From contig CABVAO010000022.1 of assembly GCA_902496335.1 (NCBI GenBank), forward strand, positions 1-29,775: DNA of 29,775 bases, in the 5' to 3' direction. The notes below the pieces were generated by a model. That model was not told the origin of the DNA and searched no databases. It saw only the letters and a list, made by a program, of their open reading frames with translations. This DNA is from an uncultured Collinsella sp. (GTDB taxonomy: Bacteria > Actinomycetota > Coriobacteriia > Coriobacteriales > Coriobacteriaceae). The number at the start of each line of letters is the position of its first letter. Positions within the stretch are counted from its first letter, which is position 1. Made by a program: the position numbers and the translations under genes. This document shows, in pieces, positions 22,960 through 29,775 of the stretch.

Positions 22960-24348
22960 TTACGCCTCCTCAATGGGATCGACGGACAGGACAATCTCGC
23001 TAACACCCAGGTCGAGTGCGCGCTGAATCACCTTTGCCGGCAGCGGGAAGCTTTCCATTACGCTCGGTTTAAACGGGCGGACCTTACCTGCAAACAGTTC
23101 CTCGTCGCCTGCCAGAATGCGCACGCGAGCGGCGTTGACCGGTCGGCGTACGCGGAAATTAAGTTTGGTGGGCGCCACAGCCGTAATGCGTCCCGGTAGC
23201 GCGTAGCCTGCAATGCCGGCGGGGGAGACCGTGAGCTGGCAACTCGCGCCCGCAGCGCCCGCATCGGCTCCAGCACCACAGCCCAGCGCGTACGCCGCCG
23301 CAGCCGCGCCGGCGCGCTCGGACTCGGTCGTCACGTTGTTGGCCAGGTCGTGCACATGCAGAACGTTGCCGCAGGCAAAGATGCCAGGCACGCCCGTTTG
23401 CAGGCTCTGATCAACCACGGCGCCGCGCGTGCGTGGGTCAAGCTCAACGCCCGCGCCCACTGAAAGCTCGTTCTCGGGAATCAGGCCCACCGAAAGCAGC
23501 AGCGTGTCGCACGGAACAACGCGCTCGGTCCCTGGAATGGGTGCCAGGTGCTCGTCGACCTGACTCACCTCGACTGCCTCCACGCGGTCGCGACCGATCA
23601 CGCGCGTGACGGTGGTGGACAGGTGAAGCGGAATGCCAAAGTCGTCCAGGCAGTTTTTGACGTTGCGGCGCAGGCCGTTGGCGTACGGCATGAGCTCGTA
23701 CACGCCCTCGACCGAAATTCCCTCGAGCGTACAGCGGCGCGCCATGATCAGCCCGATGTCGCCTGAGCCCAAAATGACGGCGCGCGAGCCGGGCTTGAGG
23801 TTTTCGATATTGATGTATCGCTGCGCCAGGCCCGCTGTAAACACGCCGGCGGGACGGCTGCCGGGGATCTTGATCTCGCTGCGTGTGCGCTCGCGGCATC
23901 CCATAGCAAGGACGACCGCACGCCCGGTGAGCTGAAGCATGCCGGTACGGCTCATGAGCGTGACGGTATGGACTGCGGTGGCTCCCGAGGCCTCGCCTGT
24001 GCTCGGTTCGCCCGCGCCCTCGCTCGAATCAATCCCAAGCACCATGCTGCCCAAGAACAGTGCAATATCGGTCGCGCGCACCTGGTCGATAAAGCGCTGC
24101 GCGTACTCGGGACCGGTGAGCTCCTGTTTAAAGTGCGAAAGGCCAAAACCGGGGTGGATGCATTGGCGCAGGATGCCGCCCAGATGTTGCTCACGCTCCA
24201 CGATGGCCACGCGCGCGCCGGCCTTTTGCGCGGCAAGCGCAGCCGCCATGCCAGCAGGCCCGCCGCCGATGACGACCACGTCGAAGGCCTGCGTTGCCAC
24301 GGCCTCAGCGGCGCCGCTATCAATCGCGCTCGATCCGAATTCCACCAT
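22960..24348 (-). CDS. NAD(P)/FAD-dependent oxidoreductase
   Basis: The 462-residue pyridine-nucleotide disulfide-type flavoprotein has the FAD-binding fingerprint VVVIGGGPAGMAAALAAQ with acidic strand end VAIVERE. A second nucleotide-binding Rossmann motif is AVILGSGDIGLIMARR. A third block, GVPGIFACGNVLHVHDL, is the typical C-terminal FAD contact. HLGGILRQCIHPGFGL is characteristic of the GlpA/GlpO-associated oxidoreductase. No CxxxxC redox disulfide is visible. Stop and start of the upstream gene are one base apart (TAGGATG), so it is translated with it. It probably moves electrons between NAD(P)H and the partner dehydrogenase. Confidence 0.9.
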   Translation of the reverse strand: MVEFGSSAIDSGAAEAVATQAFDVVVIGGGPAGMAAALAAQKAGARVAIVEREQHLGGILRQCIHPGFGLSHFKQELTGPEYAQRFIDQVRATDIALFLGSMVLGIDSSEGAGEPSTGEASGATAVHTVTLMSRTGMLQLTGRAVVLAMGCRERTRSEIKIPGSRPAGVFTAGLAQRYINIENLKPGSRAVILGSGDIGLIMARRCTLEGISVEGVYELMPYANGLRRNVKNCLDDFGIPLHLSTTVTRVIGRDRVEAVEVSQVDEHLAPIPGTERVVPCDTLLLSVGLIPENELSVGAGVELDPRTRGAVVDQSLQTGVPGIFACGNVLHVHDLANNVTTESERAGAAAAAYALGCGAGADAGAAGASCQLTVSPAGIAGYALPGRITAVAPTKLNFRVRRPVNAARVRILAGDEELFAGKVRPFKPSVMESFPLPAKVIQRALDLGVSEIVLSVDPIEEA

Positions 24349-24349
24349 C

Positions 24350-25807
24350 CTAGCGCACCCCCTTCAGCGGTCCCTCAACCAACCAAGATCCAGCATCTTC
24401 CAACAGCACTTCGCTGGGGTCGCAGTCCAGCTCGCGGGCAAGGATCGCCACCACGCGGCTCTGACAAAATCCGCTCTGGCACCGACCCATGCCGGCGCGG
24501 CAGCGGCGCTTGACGCCCTCGACCGAAACCGCGCCCGGGCGGCGCTGAATCGCGGCCACGATCTCGGCCTCGGGCACCGTCTCGCAGCGGCAGACAATCT
24601 GCCCCCACGCGGGATCGGACTCAATGAGCTCTTCCTTGCGCGCAAGCGGCGCGCGGTCAAAGTCGTCCGGCGCACGGCGTATCGGGTCCCAATCGCCTCG
24701 TTCGCGCAGGGCTACGCCGGCACTGCGTAACACCTGCTCCATGCGCTCGGCAATGGCCGGCGCGCTCGCCACGCCCGGCGACTGAATGCCCGCGGCCTGG
24801 AACAGTCCCGATACCACGGTCGACTGCCCAATAAAAAAGTCGTTCGTACCCTGAATGACCGGACGCCCGCCGGCAAACGCCCGCACCACGCGACGCGTGT
24901 CCAGATCGGGTACTAACTTGCGTGCGCCGTCCAGCAACGCGTCGACATCGCTCGCATAGGTCTGCGTGTCGCCGGGCTCGCGCACGGCGGCGGTCGCGGT
25001 AATCACGGTGTTGCCATGTACGGTGCCCGTGACGATAACGCCCTTGGAAACCGGCGTGGGAACGGGGTAGAGCGGCATGAGCGCGCGCGGTTCCTTGTCC
25101 AGCACCACAATATTGCCCTGGCGCCAGACCATCTGGAACTCCTCGGCGCCCGCCATATGCGAGATGTCTGCGGCACAGTTGCCCGCGGCGTTGATCAGGT
25201 AACGGCAGCGCACGTCTCCGGCGGGCGTTGCCAGCGTAAAGCGCGCGGCTCCGTCATCCGAGCCGGCAACTTCAATGGCCTCCACCGGTGCGGAGCGCAT
25301 AAACGTCACGCCGTTGGCGACCGCGTTTTCTAGCGCGGCGATGGCCACTTCAAATGGATCGACGTAGCCGGTCGAAGGGCACCACAGCGCGCACGAGACC
25401 TGGGCACTCGCGCGCGGCTCCAGCTCGTGGATGCGCTCGGGGCCGATAATCGACAGTTCGGGCACGCCGTTGGCAAGGCCATTCTGGCGCAGCTTCTCCA
25501 GGTGCGCCCGGTCTTCGTCGTTGAAGCCCAGCACCATCGACCCGGTGCGGCGGAACATAAAGCCTAGTTCCTGGGCCCACGTGCCATATAGCTCGCAACC
25601 ACGGGCGTTGACCTGCGCCTTGACCGTGCCCGGCGCCGGATCGTAGCCGGCGTGCACCAGGCCGCCGTTGGCCTTCGACGCGCCAAGGGCGATGTCGTTG
25701 GCCGCCTCGACCACACAAATGGACAGGTCATAGCGCGCGAGCTGCCGCGCGATGGCGCACCCGGTAATGCCCGCGCCCACAATCGCGATATCAAACGTTT
25801 CTGCCAC
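24350..25807 (-). CDS. GlpA-like FAD-dependent dehydrogenase with C-terminal BFD-type [2Fe-2S] domain
   Basis: The 485-residue protein is the first gene of the operon. The DAO/GlpA fold begins with FDIAIVGAGITGCAIARQL (FAD motif), then GASKANGGLVHAGYD. The C-terminus (about residues 395-470) carries the four cysteines of a bacterioferritin-associated-ferredoxin-like [2Fe-2S] domain: IVCRCETVPEAEI and CRAGMGRCQSGFCQ. The start is GTG at 25807, with GGAGG 5 bases upstream. It resembles glycerol-3-phosphate dehydrogenase subunit A, but substrate specificity for this three-gene type is uncertain; an amino or hydroxy acid is possible. Two short palindromes lie just upstream (25825-25852). Confidence 0.88.
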   Translation of the reverse strand: MAETFDIAIVGAGITGCAIARQLARYDLSICVVEAANDIALGASKANGGLVHAGYDPAPGTVKAQVNARGCELYGTWAQELGFMFRRTGSMVLGFNDEDRAHLEKLRQNGLANGVPELSIIGPERIHELEPRASAQVSCALWCPSTGYVDPFEVAIAALENAVANGVTFMRSAPVEAIEVAGSDDGAARFTLATPAGDVRCRYLINAAGNCAADISHMAGAEEFQMVWRQGNIVVLDKEPRALMPLYPVPTPVSKGVIVTGTVHGNTVITATAAVREPGDTQTYASDVDALLDGARKLVPDLDTRRVVRAFAGGRPVIQGTNDFFIGQSTVVSGLFQAAGIQSPGVASAPAIAERMEQVLRSAGVALRERGDWDPIRRAPDDFDRAPLARKEELIESDPAWGQIVCRCETVPEAEIVAAIQRRPGAVSVEGVKRRCRAGMGRCQSGFCQSRVVAILARELDCDPSEVLLEDAGSWLVEGPLKGVR

Positions 25808-25824
25808 GGTGCCTCCCAGACAAG

Positions 25825-25852
25825 TTGACAGGCCGTCAATAGGACTATCCTA
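25825..25852 (-). promoter_or_regulatory. Candidate operator palindromes before the flavoprotein operon
   Basis: Two small inverted repeats lie side by side 18-45 bases upstream of the GTG start: TTGAC-AGGCC-GTCAA (25825-25839) and TAGGA-CTA-TCCTA (25840-25852). On the minus strand the second overlaps a -10-like TAGGAT. They could be repressor sites; no regulator is encoded nearby. Confidence 0.35.
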
Positions 25853-25977
25853 CGGTCTGCACGCCCCCAGTGCGGCGGCAATGCGGCGAACAGCCCCGCA
25901 ACACCCGCCAACGGCAGGCGAGGGGAGATTCAGGACCATCGGTGACCTCGTCTGCCGCCCCTGGTGTCAGAGGTTTG

Positions 25978-26193
25978 TCTCGTTCTGTAACAGTAAGCAG
26001 AAGAACCGGGATCCAGATGTTACAGATCGAGTCGTTTGCCAAGTGGCCCCTCCGTTTGTCTCGATCTGTAACAGTAAGAGGGGTTTTGGGGCCCTAGATG
26101 TTACAGATCGAGATTGAAGTCGGGGAGGGACCCCTGTGTATCGATCTGTAACACCTAGACCCGAATTTGCCGAGAAACTGTTACAGATTGAGA
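25978..26193 (+). repeat. Family C: array of three palindromes, ~81 bp period
   Basis: The three units are 25978-26031, 26059-26113 and 26139-26193. Each has arms related to TCTCGATCTGTAACA and TGTTACAGATCGAGA, separated by exactly 25 nt. Unit 2 is a perfect 15-bp palindrome; unit 1 has one mismatch and unit 3 has one G-U type difference. The starts are 81 and 80 bp apart. Units 1 and 2 also share the spacer edges GTAAG and C(C/T)AGA. The array fills the divergent gap between the flavoprotein operon and the membrane zinc-ribbon gene. It could be an operator array, three RNA hairpins, or a tandem REP-like element. Confidence 0.92.
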
Positions 26194-26249
26194 TGTTTGT
26201 GTCCGCACCAGCCCTGCTTGCAACCGTAGTCCCATATAAACAAACCCCG

Positions 26250-26258
26250 TGGTAAACT
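26250..26258 (+). promoter_or_regulatory. Candidate extended -10 promoter of the zinc-ribbon gene
   Basis: TGGTAAACT matches the extended -10 form seen before selC and the molybdenum hydroxylase. The start codon is 36 bases downstream, with GAAAGG as ribosome site. Confidence 0.45.
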
Positions 26259-26294
26259 TGACCGGACTGTAAATATTCCGAAAGGTACACCTCA

Positions 26295-26726
26295 ATGTCC
26301 AAGTACATCTCTGAGCTCATGTCGCCGCAGCTTATGGGCGTCATCTATGCCTTTGTTGGCTTTATCATCGCCCTGTACGTGCTATCGGTCGTCTATGTGT
26401 TCATCGACGCTCGCCGCCGCGGCGCCAGCGCCTACGTGGCATGGGGCATCATCGCCCTCATCCCGTTTGTGGGTCTCATCGCCTACCTGGTCCTACGCCC
26501 ACACTCCTACGCGGCCGACCGCGAGGAGCAAGAGCTGGACATGGCCCTGCGCGAGCGCCAGCTTGCCCAGTACGGCACCTGCCCCCAGTGCGGCGCCCCC
26601 ATCGAGAAGGACTTTGTGGTCTGCCCCGTGTGCGATACCCAGGTTCGCAACGTGTGCCCCAGCTGCCATCGCCCGCTCGATGCGCACTGGAAGGTCTGCC
26701 CCTACTGCCGAACTCGCATTCAGTAA
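26295..26726 (+). CDS. Small membrane protein with C-terminal double zinc ribbon
   Basis: The 143-residue protein has two predicted membrane segments, about residues 13-36 (MGVIYAFVGFIIALYVLSVV) and 48-67 (AWGIIALIPFVGLIAYLVLR). A charged linker of about 25 residues (EEQELDMALRERQLAQ) follows. The C-terminus has three CxxC knuckles and a CPYC end: CPQCGAPI, CPVCDTQV, CPSCHRPL and CPYCRTRI, enough for two zinc ribbons. The N-terminal pair resembles the phospholipase D-type N-terminal membrane domain. The function is unknown. It is a single gene directly downstream of the family C array. Confidence 0.85.
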   Translation: MSKYISELMSPQLMGVIYAFVGFIIALYVLSVVYVFIDARRRGASAYVAWGIIALIPFVGLIAYLVLRPHSYAADREEQELDMALRERQLAQYGTCPQCGAPIEKDFVVCPVCDTQVRNVCPSCHRPLDAHWKVCPYCRTRIQ

Positions 26727-26737
26727 CGCATCCATCG

Positions 26738-26815
26738 CCGGGCCGGCCGCAAGCCACGCGCGCCGCGCGCCATGCGCAAGCCGCACGCGCGCCCCGCGCC
26801 CCCGCCCCCACACGA
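26738..26815 (+). repeat. Very GC-rich imperfect tandem repeat
   Basis: GCAAGCC followed by (G)CACGCGCGCC-type sequence occurs twice, at about 26750 and 26773, within a C/G-only-looking stretch ending in CCCCCGCCCCC. No gene is supported here. It separates the zinc-ribbon gene from the thrS control region. Confidence 0.4.
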
Positions 26816-26834
26816 TGAAGCATGCGTAGAAAAT

Positions 26835-26866
26835 CGCCCGCCGTGCCATTAAGGTGCGGCGGGCGC
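26835..26866 (+). terminator. GC-rich hairpin before the thrS promoter
   Basis: A 13-bp stem (CGCCCGCCGTGCC with GGTGCGGCGGGCG, two G-U pairs) has loop ATTAA. On the plus strand only CTTGTAT follows; on the minus strand ATTTTCT follows. It probably ends the zinc-ribbon transcript. Confidence 0.5.
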
Positions 26867-26894
26867 TTGTATACCAAGGCAACCTGCCTATAAT
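26867..26894 (+). promoter_or_regulatory. thrS promoter
   Basis: TTGTAT (26867-26872), a 16-bp spacer and a perfect TATAAT (26889-26894) form the best sigma-70-type promoter in the window. The leader to the thrS ATG is about 65 nt, too short for a T-box. Confidence 0.8.
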
Positions 26895-26964
26895 GATGCA
26901 AGTCAAAAACGCAGAGCGCATCGCACGCACTTGCATCAGGCATCCGAGAGGAGAAAACATACCC

Positions 26965-28728
26965 ATGAAGGCACTCTACAATGACGGTTCGGTGGCCGAG
27001 CTCCCGCAGGACGAGGTCACGCACGTCATCCGCCACTCTGCCGCGCACATCATGGCGCAGGCCATCAAGCGTCTCTATCCCGAGGCCGACTTTGCCTACG
27101 GTCCCGCGACCGACAACGGTTTTTACTACGACGTCGACCTGCCCGAGGGCGTCAAGATCAGCGAGGACGACTTCCCCGCGATCGAGGCCGAGATGAAGAA
27201 GATCGTCAAGGAGAACCTCAAGTTCACCGTGTACGAGAAGCCCCGCGCCGAGGCCATCGCCCTTATGGAGGAGCGCGGCGAGAAGTACAAGGTCGAGCAC
27301 ATCGGCGACCTGGACGACGACGCCCGCATCACCTTCTACCAGCAGGGCGACTACATTGACATGTGCGTCGGCCCCCACATTTGCTATACCAAGGCGCTGA
27401 AGGCCTTTAAGCTCACCGGCGTCTCGGGCGCTTACTGGAAGGGCGACAAGGACAACAAGATGCTCACCCGCATCAACGGCGTCGCCTTTGCCACCAAGGA
27501 GGAGCTCGACGAGCACATGCACATGCTGGAGGAGGCTAAGAAGCGCGACCACCGCAAGATCGGCCGCGAGATGGACCTCTTTATGATGCGCGACGAGGCT
27601 CCCGGCTTCCCGTTCTTCCTGCCCAACGGCATGATCCTTAAGAACACGCTGCTGGACTACTGGCGCGAGATCCACCACAAGGCCGGCTACGTGGAGATCT
27701 CCACGCCGCTCATCATGAACAAGCAGCTGTGGAAGACCTCGGGCCACTGGGACCACTACAAGGACAACATGTACTCCACCGTCATCGACGACGAAGAGTA
27801 CTGCATTAAGCCCATGAACTGCCCGGGCGGCGTGCTGGTGTACGCCTCTAAGCCGCACTCCTATCGCGAGTTGCCCATTCGCGCCGGCGAGATTGGCCTG
27901 GTACACCGTCACGAGCTGCGCGGCGCCCTGCACGGCCTGTTCCGCGTACGCTGCTTTAACCAGGACGACGCCCACCTGTTTGTGCGTCCCGACCAGCTGA
28001 CCGACGAGATCGTGGGCGTGGTCAACCTTATCGACTCTGTGTACCAAAAGTTTGGCTTTAAGTACCACGTTGAGCTTTCCACCCGCCCCGAGGACTCCAT
28101 GGGTTCGGACGAGGATTGGGCTCGCGCCGAGGAGGGCCTGCGCACCGCTCTGGAGAAGCTGGGCATGGACTACGAGGTCAACGAGGGCGACGGTGCCTTC
28201 TACGGCCCCAAGATCGACTTCCACCTGGAGGACTCGCTCGGCCGTACCTGGCAGTGCGGTACCGTCCAGCTCGACTTCCAGATGCCGCTCAACTTTGATC
28301 TGGAGTACGTGGACGCCGACGGCACCAAGAAGCGCCCCATCATGCTGCATCGCGTGTGCTTTGGCTCCATCGAGCGCTTCATCGGTATTCTGATTGAGCA
28401 CTTTGCGGGCAAGTTCCCCACCTGGCTGGCCCCCGTGCAGGTCAAGGCGCTTCCTGTCTCCGAGAAGAGCCGCGACTACGCCCACGAGGTGTGCGCCAAG
28501 CTGGAGGAGGCCGGCATTCGCGTGGTCTGCGACGACCGCGACGAGAAGATCGGCTACAAGATCCGCGAGGCCCGCTCCATCGACCGCGTGCCCTACATGC
28601 TCATCCTGGGCGAGAAGGAGGTCGAGGCCGGCAACATCTCCGTCCGCGATCGCTCCAACGAGACCGTTCAGATGAGCATCGACGAGTTTGTGACCAAGGT
28701 GACCGAGGAGATCAAGACTCGCGCCTAG
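26965..28728 (+). CDS. thrS: Threonyl-tRNA synthetase lacking the TGS domain
   Basis: The 587-residue class II synthetase is shorter than E. coli ThrRS (642). Only 23 residues precede the editing-domain motif HSAAHIMAQ, so the N-terminal TGS domain is missing, while the editing site (HxxxH and CVGPH) is kept. The catalytic core has the zinc ligand region MNCPGGVL, motif 2 RHELRGALHGLFRVR and motif 3 SIERFIGILIEHF. The C-terminal anticodon-binding domain follows (APVQVKALPVSEKSRDYA). The start ATG at 26965 has GAGAGGAGA 10 bases upstream. The open frame extends further upstream through the promoter, but that extension has no TGS-like sequence. Confidence 0.95.
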   Translation: MKALYNDGSVAELPQDEVTHVIRHSAAHIMAQAIKRLYPEADFAYGPATDNGFYYDVDLPEGVKISEDDFPAIEAEMKKIVKENLKFTVYEKPRAEAIALMEERGEKYKVEHIGDLDDDARITFYQQGDYIDMCVGPHICYTKALKAFKLTGVSGAYWKGDKDNKMLTRINGVAFATKEELDEHMHMLEEAKKRDHRKIGREMDLFMMRDEAPGFPFFLPNGMILKNTLLDYWREIHHKAGYVEISTPLIMNKQLWKTSGHWDHYKDNMYSTVIDDEEYCIKPMNCPGGVLVYASKPHSYRELPIRAGEIGLVHRHELRGALHGLFRVRCFNQDDAHLFVRPDQLTDEIVGVVNLIDSVYQKFGFKYHVELSTRPEDSMGSDEDWARAEEGLRTALEKLGMDYEVNEGDGAFYGPKIDFHLEDSLGRTWQCGTVQLDFQMPLNFDLEYVDADGTKKRPIMLHRVCFGSIERFIGILIEHFAGKFPTWLAPVQVKALPVSEKSRDYAHEVCAKLEEAGIRVVCDDRDEKIGYKIREARSIDRVPYMLILGEKEVEAGNISVRDRSNETVQMSIDEFVTKVTEEIKTRA

Positions 28729-28750
28729 CACAAACAATACAAGAATTAAC

Positions 28751-28787
28751 AAAGGCGATCGTCCTATAGGGCGGTCGCCTTTTTTGT
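28751..28787 (+). terminator. thrS terminator 1
   Basis: AAAGGCGATCGTCC pairs with GGGCGGTCGCCTTT (14 bp with G-U pairs, loop TATA), followed by a T tract. Confidence 0.92.
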
Positions 28788-28799
28788 TATCTAAAGAAG

Positions 28800-28830
28800 A
28801 AAAGCCGCTGGTTAGAGCGGCTTTTTTGTT
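28800..28830 (+). terminator. thrS terminator 2 (tandem)
   Basis: AAAGCCGCT/AGCGGCTTT is a perfect 9-bp stem with loop GGTTAG and a TTTTTTGTT tail, only 12 bases after terminator 1. Confidence 0.9.
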
Positions 28831-29096
28831 GTGCAAAAAGGTACAGGTTTTTGTAGAGGCGTATGGAGATGGTTGATTTCCGATCTCAGCCGAACACATT
28901 GAGCTGACGGCACGCTCCCGCAGTTAGTCGAACGCCCCCGAGGTCCTATCCGGGACCCGGGGGCGCCGTTTTCCCAGTTGAAGGAACGGTGGAGATGTGT
29001 TTCGATGGGTCCGGTGGCCATGCTCCGCCCGCCGCCCGGCACCTCTTCCCAGACTCAGCCGGACGGTCGGTCCGTCTATTCCGTTTTTCCTCTAGG
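28831..29096. other. Non-coding stretch between thrS terminators and transposase; probable IS edge
   Basis: No credible gene was found. It contains a strong hairpin at 28933-28965 (13 bp, CGCCCCCG...CGGGGGCG, one bulged A) followed by GCCGTTTTCCC on the plus strand. One end of the insertion sequence must lie in this stretch, but the terminal repeat cannot be placed because the other end is outside the window. Confidence 0.5.
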
Positions 29097-29775
29097 CTAG
29101 GCCAGCGGGGCATCGCCCCTCTCGGCGCGCGCCCTCTCGATGAGCCCCGGCGTCAGGTCGAGATCGCCGAGCGCCACGTCCCCCACGCCGTAGGCGTCCA
29201 GCAGCGCCGCCGCGTCCTCCCCGAGCATCGCCCTGAAGGCGCGCGCGGGCGTCGCGAAGCCGAGCGCGCCGCGGGGCTCGGAGTTCACGTGCGACATGGC
29301 CAGCGCCAGGTCGGCCGGGGCGAGCCGGTCGAACCTGATTCCGGCGCCCTTGGGCAGCAGCTTCCTGATCTCGACGTGGTTGCGCTCGCAGGCGCCCTTC
29401 TGGTCGCTGCGCCTGGGGTCGCAGTAGAACAGCCTCGTCTCGCCCGGCCCCTCGCCGAGCAGCGCCGCGACCGCCGCCTCGTCGGAGAACTCGGCGCCGT
29501 TGTCGGTGAGGACGGCGCGGAACATGCGGCGCGTCCCGTCGGCGCCGAGGATGGCCCGGATGCCCTCCAGGGCGTCCGCGACGCACCCGGCGGTCTTCTC
29601 CTCCAGCGGCAGCGCGAGCTGGAGCCTGCTGGGGCGGTGCAGCAGCGTGAGCAGGCAGGCGGAGTCCTCCCGGGCCCCCTCGACGGTGTCCATCTCCCAG
29701 GCCGCGGCGCACGCGTCCTCCCCGAGGGCGAGGAACGCGGCATGCGACCTGCGGGCGGAGTGGCGCGTGGCCGCC
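29097..29775 (-). CDS. IS30-type transposase, 5'-truncated by window edge
   Basis: This is the C-terminal 226 or so residues of a DDE transposase. The integrase core shows the first Asp in WEMDTVEG, the second in LTDNGAEFSD and the catalytic Glu in ACERNHVEIRKLLPKG; together with the DTVxG start these are typical of IS30-family enzymes. The frame continues open to the last base of the window, so the gene begins outside. It ends LA at a TAG. The base composition is even more GC-rich than its neighbours. It lies in opposite orientation to thrS and behind two terminators. Confidence 0.88.
   Translation of the reverse strand, partial: AATRHSARRSHAAFLALGEDACAAAWEMDTVEGAREDSACLLTLLHRPSRLQLALPLEEKTAGCVADALEGIRAILGADGTRRMFRAVLTDNGAEFSDEAAVAALLGEGPGETRLFYCDPRRSDQKGACERNHVEIRKLLPKGAGIRFDRLAPADLALAMSHVNSEPRGALGFATPARAFRAMLGEDAAALLDAYGVGDVALGDLDLTPGLIERARAERGDAPLA

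Noticed and set aside
25978..26193. CRISPR array
   Set aside because: The repeats are inverted pairs with 25-nt loops and only three units. There are no direct repeats with uniform spacers and no cas genes.
28812..29042. 76-residue minus-strand open frame between thrS and the transposase
   Set aside because: It overlaps the thrS terminator and a strong hairpin, has no recognisable domain, and no clear ribosome site.

Overview
The window is a stretch of a high-GC, gene-dense bacterial chromosome. The gene set points to an anaerobic actinobacterium of the Coriobacteriia, most likely a Collinsella-like gut organism. That set comprises selenocysteine machinery beside molybdoenzymes, an NADP-type glutamate dehydrogenase, a fused molybdenum hydroxylase, tig-clpP-clpX, and a GlpA-like/NAD-FAD/DUF1667 flavoprotein trio. 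The taxonomic call is an inference from gene content and composition; no rRNA is present.

Layout. (1) Positions 1-6995, plus strand: the 3' part of a DMSO-reductase-family molybdoenzyme, then selA and selB (ATGA overlap). A tRNA-Sec gene (selC, 5701-5797) follows and is easily missed because an open reading frame runs through it. A MobA-type molybdenum cofactor guanylyltransferase and a small DUF3343 protein with a cysteine-rich N-terminus complete this block, which makes a selenium/molybdenum locus. (2) Positions 7247-12578: gdhA with a strong terminator, then a two-gene molybdenum hydroxylase (FAD subunit plus a fused 2Fe-2S/molybdopterin subunit, XdhD-like). (3) Positions 12717-16440: tRNA-Leu(UAG), tig, clpP, clpX and a strong terminator, a protein folding and proteolysis block. 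(4) Positions 16668-20987: valS and folC. (5) Positions 21313-25807, minus strand: an M24 peptidase and a three-gene flavoprotein operon. (6) Positions 26295-28728, plus strand: a small membrane zinc-ribbon protein and thrS (lacking the usual TGS domain), followed by two tandem terminators. (7) Positions 29097-29775, minus strand: the 3' part of an IS30-type transposase.

The most interesting content is intergenic. At least four kinds of long-armed palindrome lie between genes. Family A (four copies, 67 bp core, outer arm TTGCGGTGAAATA) and family C (three units repeating every 80-81 bp, arm CGATCTGTAACA) have unrelated sequences. Nevertheless all seven copies have exactly 25 nt between the arms. 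Family A shows paired compensatory changes within the arms. Family B is a pair of homologous ~115-120 nt nested hairpins on either side of valS, with covarying stems and a conserved GGA(A)CTTG...CGAGC strand. Family D is a single ~158 nt multi-stem element in the folC/peptidase convergent gap. I recognise none of these as a named element. They are the best candidates for something undescribed in this window.
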